Made by a program: the position numbers and the translations under genes. This document shows positions 17,707 through 25,714 of a stretch of DNA of 47,600 bases, one piece after another. The notes below the pieces were generated by a model. It was not told where the DNA came from. It searched no databases and was given only the letters and a program-made list of their open reading frames with translations. Within the stretch, counting starts at the first letter, position 1. Every line of letters starts with the position of its first letter. The stretch is taken from NCBI GenBank assembly GCA_964575235.1, contig CAZNQG010000011.1, positions 1 through 47,600 on the forward strand, given 5' to 3'. This DNA comes from SM23-62 sp964575235. GTDB lineage: Bacteria; Bacteroidota; Bacteroidia; Bacteroidales; SM23-62.

Positions 17707-19199
17707 TCCTTCTGGGAACGATCCTTGTCCTTGCGACACCACTCCGTGCACAGAATGAACGCAAGATCGAGATCCTGTACTCGGACTACATGGAATACAA
17801 CAGGAACATCCAGGGGGGGGTGGTGAAATACGTCGGTGACGTGGCCTTCAGGCAGGAGGACATGCTCCTTTACTGCGACAGCGCCTGGCTCTTTTCAGAA
17901 GCCAACATCGTTCATGCCTATGATTCCGTCCACATCATCCAGGGGGATACCCTTCACCTTTACGGCGACCTCCTGCGTTATTACGGTAATGAGAAAATGG
18001 CGGAAATAAGGGATAACGTCACCCTCGTAGACAAGGAAACCACGCTGACCACCGACCACCTTGATTTTGACCTGAACCGAAGCATAGGCTATTACGAGCA
18101 CCACGGACACATTGTGAACGGTGAGAATACCCTCGACAGCAGGAAGGGTCATTATTACAGCAACAGCAAAACCCTTTACTTCAGGGACAGCGTAGTCATC
18201 GTTAACCCGGATTATACCATTTATGCGGATACACTCCGTTATAACACGGTTTCAGAGGTAGCCTATTTCCTGGGCCCAACCCATATCATAAGTCCCGATA
18301 ACTATATCTACTGTGAAAACGGATGGTATGACACCCGGAACAACCGGTCCCAGTTCAACGAAAATGCCTACCTGGAATCCTCGGGACAATACCTCAGTGG
18401 CGACAGTCTTTATTACGAGCGTGAATTCGGGATGGGACGGGCCTTCGATAACGTGGAACTCTACGATTCGGCCAACCAGATCATACTGCGCGGCAAATAT
18501 GCCATCTATTTCGAGGAGCCCGAGTACGCCATGCTTACCGACAGCGCCCTGCTTATCCAGATTTCCGAAGAAGACAGCCTTTTTGTCCATGCAGACACCC
18601 TTACATCCGTTTCCGACACCAGCGGCGAATTCAAGATCCTGAAAGCCTATTACCGGGTAAAGATCTTTAGTGCCGACGTGCAGGGAAAATGCGATTCTCT
18701 CAGCTATGTGCAAAGAGATTCCGTATTCCGCCTGACCGGTGAACCCGTTGTCTGGTCTAAAAGCTACCAGTTGACGGCAACCCGCATCGATCTGCACACG
18801 GCTTACGACGAACCCGACTACATCGACCTGATCCATGCAGCCTTCATCATTTCCCGGGATGATTCGATCCGTTTTACCCAGATCAAGGGAAGGGACATGA
18901 GGGGTTTCTTTTCCGGAGATGAACTTACTCGGATCGATGTGAACGGCAACGGGCAGACCATTTATTTTGCCAGGGACGAAGCACAGTTGATCGGGGTCAA
19001 TAAGGCAGAAAGCAGCAACATCGTCATATATTTCAAGGAAGGGGAACTGGACCGGATCAAAATGATCTCCTCACCGACGGCTGTTCTTTACCCGCCGGAT
19101 GCGCTGTTGAAGGAAGAACTCTATCTGAGCGGTTTCATCTGGCTCGAACAGCACCGGCCGGAACGAATGGAGGAGATATTTCTGTGGAGGGATGAATAA
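17691..19199 (+). CDS. OstA/LptA-like lipopolysaccharide transport protein
   Basis: A 502-residue protein with a signal peptide (MGKELILLGTILVLATPLRAQ) followed by repeated OstA/LptA beta-jellyroll units. Examples are VVKYVGDVAFRQEDMLLYCDSAWLF, LYGDLLRYYGNEKMAEIRDNVTL and NYIYCENGWYDTRNNRSQF; the recurring pattern is a short beta-strand with D-x-A/L-W/Y. Bacteroidota carry such long OstA-like proteins in place of small LptA; they are thought to form or extend the periplasmic bridge carrying LPS to LptD. The protein continues to the terminator at 19196. The start overlaps the SurA-like gene by 16 bp. Confidence 0.88.
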   Translation: MGKELILLGTILVLATPLRAQNERKIEILYSDYMEYNRNIQGGVVKYVGDVAFRQEDMLLYCDSAWLFSEANIVHAYDSVHIIQGDTLHLYGDLLRYYGNEKMAEIRDNVTLVDKETTLTTDHLDFDLNRSIGYYEHHGHIVNGENTLDSRKGHYYSNSKTLYFRDSVVIVNPDYTIYADTLRYNTVSEVAYFLGPTHIISPDNYIYCENGWYDTRNNRSQFNENAYLESSGQYLSGDSLYYEREFGMGRAFDNVELYDSANQIILRGKYAIYFEEPEYAMLTDSALLIQISEEDSLFVHADTLTSVSDTSGEFKILKAYYRVKIFSADVQGKCDSLSYVQRDSVFRLTGEPVVWSKSYQLTATRIDLHTAYDEPDYIDLIHAAFIISRDDSIRFTQIKGRDMRGFFSGDELTRIDVNGNGQTIYFARDEAQLIGVNKAESSNIVIYFKEGELDRIKMISSPTAVLYPPDALLKEELYLSGFIWLEQHRPERMEEIFLWRDE

Positions 19200-19230
19200 A
19201 AAAAAGGGGCGGGCCCCCTTTTTTTTTTAT
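19196..19230. terminator. Bidirectional intrinsic terminator
   Basis: A run of eleven A bases, then GGGGCGGGCCCCC, then ten T bases. The G/C arms pair around a CGGG loop and the A and T tracts extend the stem, giving a U-rich 3' end in either direction. It ends the guaB/parvulin/OstA transcription unit on the plus strand and the DUF2795 gene on the minus strand, whose stop is only a few bases away. Confidence 0.88.
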
Positions 19231-19231
19231 T

Positions 19232-19453
19232 TCAGTATTCGTCTTCGTTAAAAAAGAAATCATCCTTGCTAGGATAGTCCGGCCATATGTCCTCGATGCT
19301 TTCATAGATCTCGCCCTCGTCCTCGATTTCCTGAAGGTTCTCTATCACTTCGAGCGGAGCTCCTGAACGAATACCGAAATCTATCAATTCTTCTTTGGTG
19401 GCTGGCCAAGGTGCGTCTTCAAGTTTTGAAGCTAACTCTAAGGTCCAGTACAT
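19232..19453 (-). CDS. DUF2795 small acidic protein
   Basis: A 73-residue acidic protein: MYWTLELASKLEDAPWPATKEELIDFGIRSGAP, followed by an acidic tail ending FFFNEDEY. The pattern W-P-A-T-K-x-E-L-I-D-F-G-I-R-x-G-A-P is typical of the DUF2795 family, widespread in Bacteroidota and of unknown function; the family is predicted to form a small helical domain. It has its own strong promoter (19509-19537) and terminates at the hairpin next to the OstA-like gene, so it is an independent unit. Confidence 0.9.
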   Translation of the reverse strand: MYWTLELASKLEDAPWPATKEELIDFGIRSGAPLEVIENLQEIEDEGEIYESIEDIWPDYPSKDDFFFNEDEY

Positions 19454-19508
19454 AGTGCAAGCAATATTAATACAACATCAACCTTTTCAGGCTACCCTTA
19501 AATTCGTG

Positions 19509-19537
19509 CAAATATAAAAAAATTTAAAAATTACAAT
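19509..19537 (-). promoter_or_regulatory. Bacteroidota-type promoter of the DUF2795 gene
   Basis: Read on the minus strand the sequence has ATTG (-33), a 17-bp AT-rich spacer, and TATATTTG (-7; exact match to TAnnTTTG). Transcription would start around 19500-19504, giving a leader of about 50 nt. It overlaps the last codons of the adenosyltransferase gene. Inferred from consensus. Confidence 0.55.
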
Positions 19538-20079
19538 CCCGGTTGCCATTTAATTTCTTCAACCCTGAAATCCACGGCTATTTTCCTTGCCAATGTGAAT
19601 AAATAATCGGACAGCCGGTTGAGGTATTTAACCAGTAATCCGTATTGTTCAGAGCTGTTTATAAACCGGGCTGCATAACGTTCGGCCTTCCTGCAGATTG
19701 TTCTTGCCAGGTGACATATACTGACGACTACATGACCGCCGGGGAGGATAAAACAGTCCAGGGGTTCCAGTTCCTCACCCATGGAATCGATCCGTTTCTC
19801 CAGGAAACGGACGTCTTTTTCCCTTAAAAGGGGAAGTTTCACGGAGCCATCCTCCCCTTCACTGGAAAGCAGGCTTGAGCCGGTCATGATGCGATCCTGG
19901 ATTTTCAGAAGATCTTCCCTTATTCCCTTGTCGTTCAGATGATCCCGCAACAATCCGATCCATGAATTCAATTCATCCAGCGTTCCGTATGCTTCCAGCC
20001 TGGGATGGTCCTTTTGAACAAGATTTCCTCCCAGCAGAGTGGTCATCCCCCGGTCACCCGCCTTGGTATAAATTTTCAT
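19531..20079 (-). CDS. Cob(I)alamin adenosyltransferase, PduO type
   Basis: A 182-residue enzyme that transfers the adenosyl group of ATP to cob(I)alamin (or corrinoid) to form coenzyme B12. The N-terminal ATP-binding segment is IYTKAGDRGMTTLLGG and the conserved helix is TICRKAERYAARF, where the R-x-A-E-R pattern of PduO enzymes is visible, followed by VKYLNRLSDYLFTLAR. Length fits the family. ATG 20077-20079 is preferred over the TTG just upstream. It is 11 bp downstream of the ABC ATPase gene. Confidence 0.93.
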   Translation of the reverse strand: MKIYTKAGDRGMTTLLGGNLVQKDHPRLEAYGTLDELNSWIGLLRDHLNDKGIREDLLKIQDRIMTGSSLLSSEGEDGSVKLPLLREKDVRFLEKRIDSMGEELEPLDCFILPGGHVVVSICHLARTICRKAERYAARFINSSEQYGLLVKYLNRLSDYLFTLARKIAVDFRVEEIKWQPGL

Positions 20080-20090
20080 CAATGCTGTTC

Positions 20091-20801
20091 TTATGCATTT
20101 TTGGATTCAGCCTGAACCCGGTTCATCCGGTCGTATTCGATCTCCCCGTCCATCAGCCGTACCACCCTCCTCGCCCGTTTGGCAATGTCTTCCTCATGGG
20201 TGACCACGATGATCGTGTTCCCTGCCGCATGGATCTCGTCGACCAGGTCCATGATGTCCAGTGAGGTTTTGGAATCCAGGTTTCCCGTAGGTTCGTCGGC
20301 CAGAATGATCGAAGGCCGGTTGACCAGCGCCCTTGCCACCGCTACGCGCTGCCGCTGACCCCCTGATAATTCATTGGGTTTGTGGGTCATACGGTCGGTG
20401 AGCTGGACGCTTTCGATCACTTCCTTCGCACGCTCCAGGCGTTCGCTCTTCGAATAACCGGCATAGATCAGGGGAAGCATTACGTTTTCGAGAGCGGTGT
20501 AGCGAGGCAGAAGATTGAAGGTCTGGAAGACAAAACCGATCTCGTTGTTCCGTATATCCGCGAGCTTGTTGTCCTCGAGTTTGCTGACATCGTTCTGGTT
20601 GAGTACGTACTGGCCGGCTGTCGCGGTATCCAGGCAGCCGATGATATTCATCAGGGTGGATTTACCCGAACCGGAAGGACCCATGATGGCGACGTATTCA
20701 TTCTTACTGATCTCGAGGGTTACGGATCTGAGTGCCCGGACGATGATGGTCCCGACTTTGTAATTCTTTACGATGTTCGTGAGTTTTATAATGTTTTCCA
20801 T
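20091..20801 (-). CDS. ABC transporter ATP-binding protein, LolD/MacB-like
   Basis: A 236-residue ATPase with Walker A (GPSGSGKST, about 41-49), Q-loop (FVFQTFNLLPRYTALENVMLPL), signature LSGGQRQRVAVARAL, Walker B IILADEPTGNLDS and H-loop VVTHEED. The FNLLP sequence and the overall form belong to the LolD/MacB/FtsE-like branch, which powers MacB-type permeases that extrude lipoproteins, antimicrobials or signals from the inner membrane. No permease gene is next to it, so its partner must be encoded elsewhere. Confidence 0.92.
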   Translation of the reverse strand: MENIIKLTNIVKNYKVGTIIVRALRSVTLEISKNEYVAIMGPSGSGKSTLMNIIGCLDTATAGQYVLNQNDVSKLEDNKLADIRNNEIGFVFQTFNLLPRYTALENVMLPLIYAGYSKSERLERAKEVIESVQLTDRMTHKPNELSGGQRQRVAVARALVNRPSIILADEPTGNLDSKTSLDIMDLVDEIHAAGNTIIVVTHEEDIAKRARRVVRLMDGEIEYDRMNRVQAESKNA

Positions 20802-20862
20802 GGGTCCTTTTAAAAATTATGTACGAATTTAACCATATAAACGTAACGGGGGCTTAAATCGT

Positions 20863-21684
20863 CTAAAAATTGACTGCAAAGTAGCCCTTCTGTATGTCGT
20901 AGCCTACAAAAAGGATACCGGTATTGTAAAGTTCCAGGCTGAGTGAAATTTCATTTCGCCCGGCCAGTGTTCTCCATGTCCGGTACATATCCGCAGACCA
21001 ATGTATGTCATCCAGCACCACAACGGCTTTATCCGGTCCCCGGACCAGGATCGTATCCATATATTCCAGGAGCCTTTCTTCGCGATGATCCCCGTCAATA
21101 TATATAAACGTTTCCGGCAGCGAATGGTTTAACGCCCCGGGCAGCCATTCCCCGAATTTTTTAACCACAACCTCCACGTTCCCGGCCTCCATTCGCCGCA
21201 GATTCTCCCTTGCCAGTGCAGCAACGGACGGAGAACCCTCGCAGGTCAGGACCTTTGACCGGGGACAGGCCAGTGCCAGGTAGAGCGTGCTGATGCCTGT
21301 ACCGGTCCCCAGCTCCAGAATTACCGGGACACCGAGGTACCGGACTATCCTGGCCAGCAACTGGCCTTTTTTTTCATCGACCGCCGTATGCCTTACCAGT
21401 CGCCGGATGCTTCTGTTTCCCCCGGCAAAGCGCCTGGATCCTGCACCGGGATCTTCGACATGAAGAACTTTACGCTCAGCAAGGAGGGATTGCCGGAGTT
21501 CCTCGATGCGCTCCAGGTCCGGGATCCTGTCCCCGAACACCACATCCCTGATGAACACATATGCAAAGGGTGGATGCACCCCCCTTCCGCGGCGGTGTCC
21601 CGCCCGCAACCTGAAACGGACAGCCAGTATAAAGGCTTCGATCAAAACAAGCTGGATTTTAAGGAGCAAAGATAAGGATTGCAT
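20863..21684 (-). CDS. Class I SAM-dependent methyltransferase (O-methyltransferase-like)
   Basis: A 273-residue protein with a hydrophobic N-terminus (LSLLLKIQLVLIEAFILAV) that may be a membrane anchor. The Rossmann methyltransferase core has motif I VILELGTGTGISTLYLA, the second acidic residue in VLTCEGSP, and a YIDGDHRE segment followed by VVVLDDIHWS. The D-G-D-H and DD-I-H-W patterns resemble the O-methyltransferase (class I, Methyltransf_24) group. The substrate is unknown. It is divergent from recG across 42 bp. Confidence 0.85.
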   Translation of the reverse strand: MQSLSLLLKIQLVLIEAFILAVRFRLRAGHRRGRGVHPPFAYVFIRDVVFGDRIPDLERIEELRQSLLAERKVLHVEDPGAGSRRFAGGNRSIRRLVRHTAVDEKKGQLLARIVRYLGVPVILELGTGTGISTLYLALACPRSKVLTCEGSPSVAALARENLRRMEAGNVEVVVKKFGEWLPGALNHSLPETFIYIDGDHREERLLEYMDTILVRGPDKAVVVLDDIHWSADMYRTWRTLAGRNEISLSLELYNTGILFVGYDIQKGYFAVNF

Positions 21685-21726
21685 GCTGGATTAGAATTCC
21701 GATATTTATGTTTCAATTCCGGATGG

Positions 21727-23832
21727 ATGGCGGACCTGCTTGATACCGATATAAAGTTCCTGACGGGAGTGGGACCCAAACGGGCCGAACTGCTGAAGCA
21801 GGAACTGAACATTACCACCTTCGGCGACCTGCTGTACCATTTTCCGTACCGGTACATCGATCGTTCACGCTTTTACCGGATCAGCGAAATCAACTCGCAG
21901 CTTCCCTATATCCAGATACGGGGCAGGATCACGAATGTGGAGGTTGCGGGACCCAAATATAAGAAAAGACTGATCGCATCCTTTACAGACGATTCGGGCA
22001 GGATCGAACTGGTCTGGTTCCAGGGCATCTCCTGGATCCGGGAAACCCTGAAGCGGGACCGGGAGTATGTGGTTTTCGGGAAGCCCACCCTGCACGGCAG
22101 GCAGATCAATCTCGTCCACCCCGAACTGGAAGAAGCCGAAAAATATGAAAAGCAGCTCAGCGGAGGATTGCAGGCCATGTACAGTACCACGGAAAAACTG
22201 AAGAAAAACTACATCACTTCGCGAACCCTGCAGAAGCTCGTCACCACCCTATACCAGTCCCACAAAACCAAAATACCCGAAATCCTCCCCGATAAGCTTG
22301 TGGACAGGCTTGGTTTCCCCTCTCTGGAAAACGCGCTTTACACCCTGCATTTCCCTTCCGAGACCGGGGAACTTGAAAAGGCCCGCGCCCGGCTGAAATT
22401 TGATGAACTGTTCTTTATCCAGCTGAATATTCTCAAGCAAAAGGTCCACAGGCAAGCCCATTTCCAGGGCTTCGTCTTCCCGAAGATCGGGGAATACCTC
22501 AACGACTTTTACAGGGAAAGGCTTCCATTTGAATTGACCGAAGCCCAGAAACGCGTCATCCGGGAGATCCGGAGGGACTTCGGATCGGGCCGGCAGATGA
22601 ACCGCTTGCTGCAGGGGGATGTCGGGAGCGGAAAGACCCTGGTGGCCCTGATGAGCATGCTGATCGCACTGGACAATGGTTTTCAGACCGCCCTGATGGC
22701 GCCTACCGAGGTCCTGGCAAACCAGCATTACAGCACCCTGGTGAGCCTGCTGGGCGACATGCCCGCTAAATATGCCCTGCTCACCGGCTCGACCCGCAAG
22801 ACCGAACGAGAGGGTATCCACGAGGAGCTACTGAACGGGAAGCTCCAGATCCTGGTCGGAACCCATGCCCTGATCGAGGAGACCGTTCAGTTTCGTAACC
22901 TGGGACTCGTCATCATCGATGAACAGCACCGCTTCGGTGTGGCCCAGCGGGCCAAGCTGTGGCAGAAGAACGTACAGCCCCCGCACGTACTGGTTATGAC
23001 CGCGACCCCCATCCCGAGGACCCTGGCCATGACCCTGTATGGGGACCTCGATGTTTCCGTCATCGATGAACTGCCGCCCGGCAGGAAACCCATCAAGACA
23101 CTGCATTTCACAGATTCCAAGCGTCTAAGGGTCCACGGGGTCATGCGGAAACAGATCGCCGAGGGCAGGCAGATCTACATCGTCTACCCGCTCATTAAGG
23201 AATCCGAGAAAATGGACTACAAGGACCTGGAGGACGGATACTTCAGCATCAAACAGGCTTTTCCGTCGCCCGAATATGCGGTAAGCATCGTCCACGGGAG
23301 ACTGAAGGCGGAGGACCGGGACTTCGAAATGCAGCGTTTCATCCAGAACAAGACCCAGATCATGGTGGCAACCACCGTCATCGAGGTCGGTGTGGATATT
23401 CCCAACGTAACCGTCATGATCATTGAGAGCGCCGAACGATTCGGTCTCTCCCAGCTCCACCAGCTCAGAGGCCGGGTGGGACGAGGTGCCGACCAGTCCT
23501 ACTGCATCCTGATGACTTCGTCCAAGATCGGTGACGATGCCAGGCTGCGGATTGAAACGATGGTCCGGACCAACGATGGTTTCGAGATCGCCGAAGCCGA
23601 CCTGAAGCTTCGTGGACCCGGCGACCTGGAGGGCACCCAGCAGAGCGGCATTCCGTTCGAACTGAAAATAGCAAACCTGGGCAAGGACACCCAGATTCTC
23701 CAGTATGCCAGGAACATTGCCACGGAGATACTGGAGGAGGATCCCATGCTCGATGAACCCGAAAACGAAGTGCTTGTCAGACAGCTGAAAAGGCTGTCAC
23801 GGGGTTCCTTCGACTGGAGCATGATCAGTTGA
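21727..23832 (+). CDS. recG: ATP-dependent DNA helicase RecG
   Basis: A 701-residue branch-migration helicase that rescues stalled forks and processes Holliday junctions. The wedge/OB domain lies at about 55-170 (YIQIRGRITNVEV). Helicase motifs: Walker A LLQGDVGSGKTLVAL, motif Ib MAPTEVLANQHY, motif II IIDEQHRFGVAQR (DEQH, typical of RecG/Mfd), motif III MTATPIPRTLAMT, motif VI LHQLRGRVGRG. The C-terminal TRG-like part includes DGFEIAEADLKLRGPGDLEGTQQSG. The chosen ATG at 21727 gives MADLLDTDIKFLTGVGPKRA, the normal RecG opening. Its 3' end overlaps a convergent gene by 36 bp. Confidence 0.96.
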   Translation: MADLLDTDIKFLTGVGPKRAELLKQELNITTFGDLLYHFPYRYIDRSRFYRISEINSQLPYIQIRGRITNVEVAGPKYKKRLIASFTDDSGRIELVWFQGISWIRETLKRDREYVVFGKPTLHGRQINLVHPELEEAEKYEKQLSGGLQAMYSTTEKLKKNYITSRTLQKLVTTLYQSHKTKIPEILPDKLVDRLGFPSLENALYTLHFPSETGELEKARARLKFDELFFIQLNILKQKVHRQAHFQGFVFPKIGEYLNDFYRERLPFELTEAQKRVIREIRRDFGSGRQMNRLLQGDVGSGKTLVALMSMLIALDNGFQTALMAPTEVLANQHYSTLVSLLGDMPAKYALLTGSTRKTEREGIHEELLNGKLQILVGTHALIEETVQFRNLGLVIIDEQHRFGVAQRAKLWQKNVQPPHVLVMTATPIPRTLAMTLYGDLDVSVIDELPPGRKPIKTLHFTDSKRLRVHGVMRKQIAEGRQIYIVYPLIKESEKMDYKDLEDGYFSIKQAFPSPEYAVSIVHGRLKAEDRDFEMQRFIQNKTQIMVATTVIEVGVDIPNVTVMIIESAERFGLSQLHQLRGRVGRGADQSYCILMTSSKIGDDARLRIETMVRTNDGFEIAEADLKLRGPGDLEGTQQSGIPFELKIANLGKDTQILQYARNIATEILEEDPMLDEPENEVLVRQLKRLSRGSFDWSMIS

Positions 23833-24225
23833 AGACAGGCTGTCGGGAGGAAGGTCTTCCGGCGCATGAGCCGGAACATGGTTCCGTTTTATTTTCCTCA
23901 TCCGCACATCCCTTTTTCCGCCCCGGTATACGCGGACCGCCCTGACCCTCCAGCCGGGTTTGCTGAAGACCAGTTTCCGGGAGCCGGGGTGAATGGAGAT
24001 CCGGTACGTGCCATCCGCCTTGCTCAATACGCTGTGGGCCGTCCCTTCCCAACGGACGATCACCTCCCCAAGGGGAATACCGCTGCCCCTGTCCAGAATG
24101 CGGCCTTCCAGTACGGAACCCGAGTCCTGAAGCGGCCCTTCCCTGAGGATCCTGTCCTGTCCGTACCCGCCTGAAACCGCAGCCAGGAGTAAGATAATAT
24201 TCAAATACATAACGATGAAATTCAT
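23797..24225 (-). CDS. Secreted protein with carboxypeptidase-regulatory-like domain
   Basis: From the ATG at 24223-24225 the protein has 142 residues: a signal peptide (MNFIVMYLNIILLLAAVSGGYGQ), then one beta-sandwich unit at about 40-105 (SVLEGRILDRGSGIPLGEV, KADGTYRISIHPGSRKLVFS, GWRVRAVRVY), matching the CarboxypepD_reg-like/SusC N-terminal domain, and a basic tail. This domain alone, without a receptor barrel, is common in small envelope proteins of Bacteroidota. The last 36 bp overlap recG on the opposite strand. Function is unknown. Confidence 0.8.
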   Translation of the reverse strand: MNFIVMYLNIILLLAAVSGGYGQDRILREGPLQDSGSVLEGRILDRGSGIPLGEVIVRWEGTAHSVLSKADGTYRISIHPGSRKLVFSKPGWRVRAVRVYRGGKRDVRMRKIKRNHVPAHAPEDLPPDSLSSTDHAPVEGTP

Positions 24226-24350
24226 GGTGCAAAATCCGTCAGGTGAAAAATCAAAAAGCATGCCAGGCCTGAACTTATTTATACAGGTTTTAAATTGCAT
24301 GCCGGAAAAAAAAACTGATAAAAAGCAATTATATGGTCTTTGAACATCCA

Positions 24351-24358
24351 TATTTTTG
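24351..24358 (+). promoter_or_regulatory. Probable -7 element of the rseC-rnf operon
   Basis: TATTTTTG is an exact match to the TAnnTTTG consensus, 22 bp upstream of the rseC ATG, which would give a short leader. No TTTG is present at the normal -33 distance. The site is the best candidate in the 155-bp intergenic region. Inferred from consensus only. Confidence 0.4.
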
Positions 24359-24380
24359 TATCCGTAAAAAAAGAATTTCG

Positions 24381-24797
24381 ATGGCTGAGAACAGGATTTC
24401 ACACGATGGCATAGTTGATTCACTCGAGGGTAATGAAGTTGTTGTCAAGATCACCGGTTATGCTGCCTGCCACGAGTGCCATGCCAGAGCTGCCTGCAAA
24501 GTCACCGAAGGGAACGATAAGTACCTGCGATTGAAATCCTCATCCGACGATTTCAGGACCGGTGACAGGGTACGGGTTTTCCTGGACCGGTCCCTCGGCT
24601 TCAGGGCTCTGTTCCTGGGATACATACTGCCCTTTTTACTGGTAATGACGGCGCTGGTCATCGCATCGGCCCTGAAGTGTTCGGAACTGCTCGCCGGCGG
24701 ACTATCCCTTTCCATACTGGCACCCTATTACATGGGATTGAAATTGTTCAGGAAAAAACTCGACCGTCAGTTTTCATGCTTCATTCAGAAAACCTGA
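24381..24797 (+). CDS. rseC: SoxR-reducing/redox regulatory protein RseC-like
   Basis: A 138-residue inner-membrane protein. The N-terminal domain (about 1-70) contains DGIVDSLEGNEVVVKI and the cysteine cluster AACHECHARAACKV of RseC/MucC proteins. Two transmembrane helices follow (ALFLGYILPFLLVMTALVI and LLAGGLSLSILAPYYMGL). RseC is regularly the first gene of rnf operons in Bacteroidota and is implicated in reducing SoxR or regulating envelope stress in proteobacteria. The downstream rnfB starts 11 bp after its stop. The in-frame ATG at 24381 gives the usual MAENRISHDG start. Confidence 0.9.
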   Translation: MAENRISHDGIVDSLEGNEVVVKITGYAACHECHARAACKVTEGNDKYLRLKSSSDDFRTGDRVRVFLDRSLGFRALFLGYILPFLLVMTALVIASALKCSELLAGGLSLSILAPYYMGLKLFRKKLDRQFSCFIQKT

Positions 24798-24808
24798 ACA
24801 GAACCCCC

Positions 24809-25714
24809 ATGAACCAGATCGTTCTCTATACCATACTTTCTCTCAGTGCTACCGGGGTGGCTGCGGCCATAATCCTGTTCCTCATAGCACAGAGGTTCAG
24901 GGTCGTCGAGGATCCCAGGATCGATGAGGTGGAAGATGTACTTCCCTCGGCTAACTGCGGAGGCTGCGGATATGCGGGATGCCGGAATTTTGCCGAGGCT
25001 TGCGTGAAAGCCGAAAGCCTGAACGGCCTTTTTTGTCCCCCCGGAGGCAACGAGACCATGCAGAAGGTGGCATCCATCTTGGGAATGGAAGCCACGGAGC
25101 AGGATTCCCAGATAGCCGTGGTCCGATGCTCCGGTTCATTTGCCTGCAGACCCCGGATCAACCATTACGACGGCGCCGCTTCCTGCGCCATTGCAAGCAG
25201 TCTGTACTCTGGCGATACCGGATGCCAGTACGGATGCCTGGGCCACGGCGACTGCGTCCGGGTATGCGAATTCGATGCCATCCATATGAACCCTGAAACA
25301 GGCCTGCCGGTCGTGATTGATGAAAAATGCACGGCCTGCGGAGCATGCGTGGAGGCCTGTCCCAAGCAGATCATTGAACTCCGGAAGCGCAACAAGAAAG
25401 ACCGGAAGATCTTTGTAAGCTGCATCAACGAGGACAAGGGCGGGATCGCAAAAAAGAACTGCTCGGTAGCCTGCATCGGTTGCGGAAAGTGCGAAAAGGT
25501 TTGTCCGTACGATGCCATTACCATTGAGAACTACCTGGCCTACATCGATCCGGTAAAATGCAGATTATGCAGGAAGTGCGTCCCGGAATGCCCGACGGAC
25601 TCCATTCTTGAAATCGGTTTCCCGCCAAGGAAACCGAAACCGGAAGAAGACGCAAAACCGGAAACCGCGGATTCGGCTACGGATGAATCCATTAGCAGGG
25701 AGGAGAAGAGTTGA
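24809..25714 (+). CDS. rnfB: Rnf electron transport complex subunit B
   Basis: A 301-residue iron-sulfur subunit that receives electrons from ferredoxin. It has an N-terminal membrane helix (IVLYTILSLSATGVAAAIILFLI), a 4Fe-4S domain (ANCGGCGYAGCRNFAEAC ... LFCPPGG), then several ferredoxin-type motifs: CLGHGDCVRVCEFDAI, CTACGACVEACPKQI, CIGCGKCEKVCPYDAI and CRLCRKCVPECPTDSI. The C-terminus is an acidic tail of about 30 residues. The start is ATG 24809; an earlier frame extension into rseC is ignored. Its stop overlaps the TTG start of rnfC by 4 bp. Confidence 0.95.
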   Translation: MNQIVLYTILSLSATGVAAAIILFLIAQRFRVVEDPRIDEVEDVLPSANCGGCGYAGCRNFAEACVKAESLNGLFCPPGGNETMQKVASILGMEATEQDSQIAVVRCSGSFACRPRINHYDGAASCAIASSLYSGDTGCQYGCLGHGDCVRVCEFDAIHMNPETGLPVVIDEKCTACGACVEACPKQIIELRKRNKKDRKIFVSCINEDKGGIAKKNCSVACIGCGKCEKVCPYDAITIENYLAYIDPVKCRLCRKCVPECPTDSILEIGFPPRKPKPEEDAKPETADSATDESISREEKS

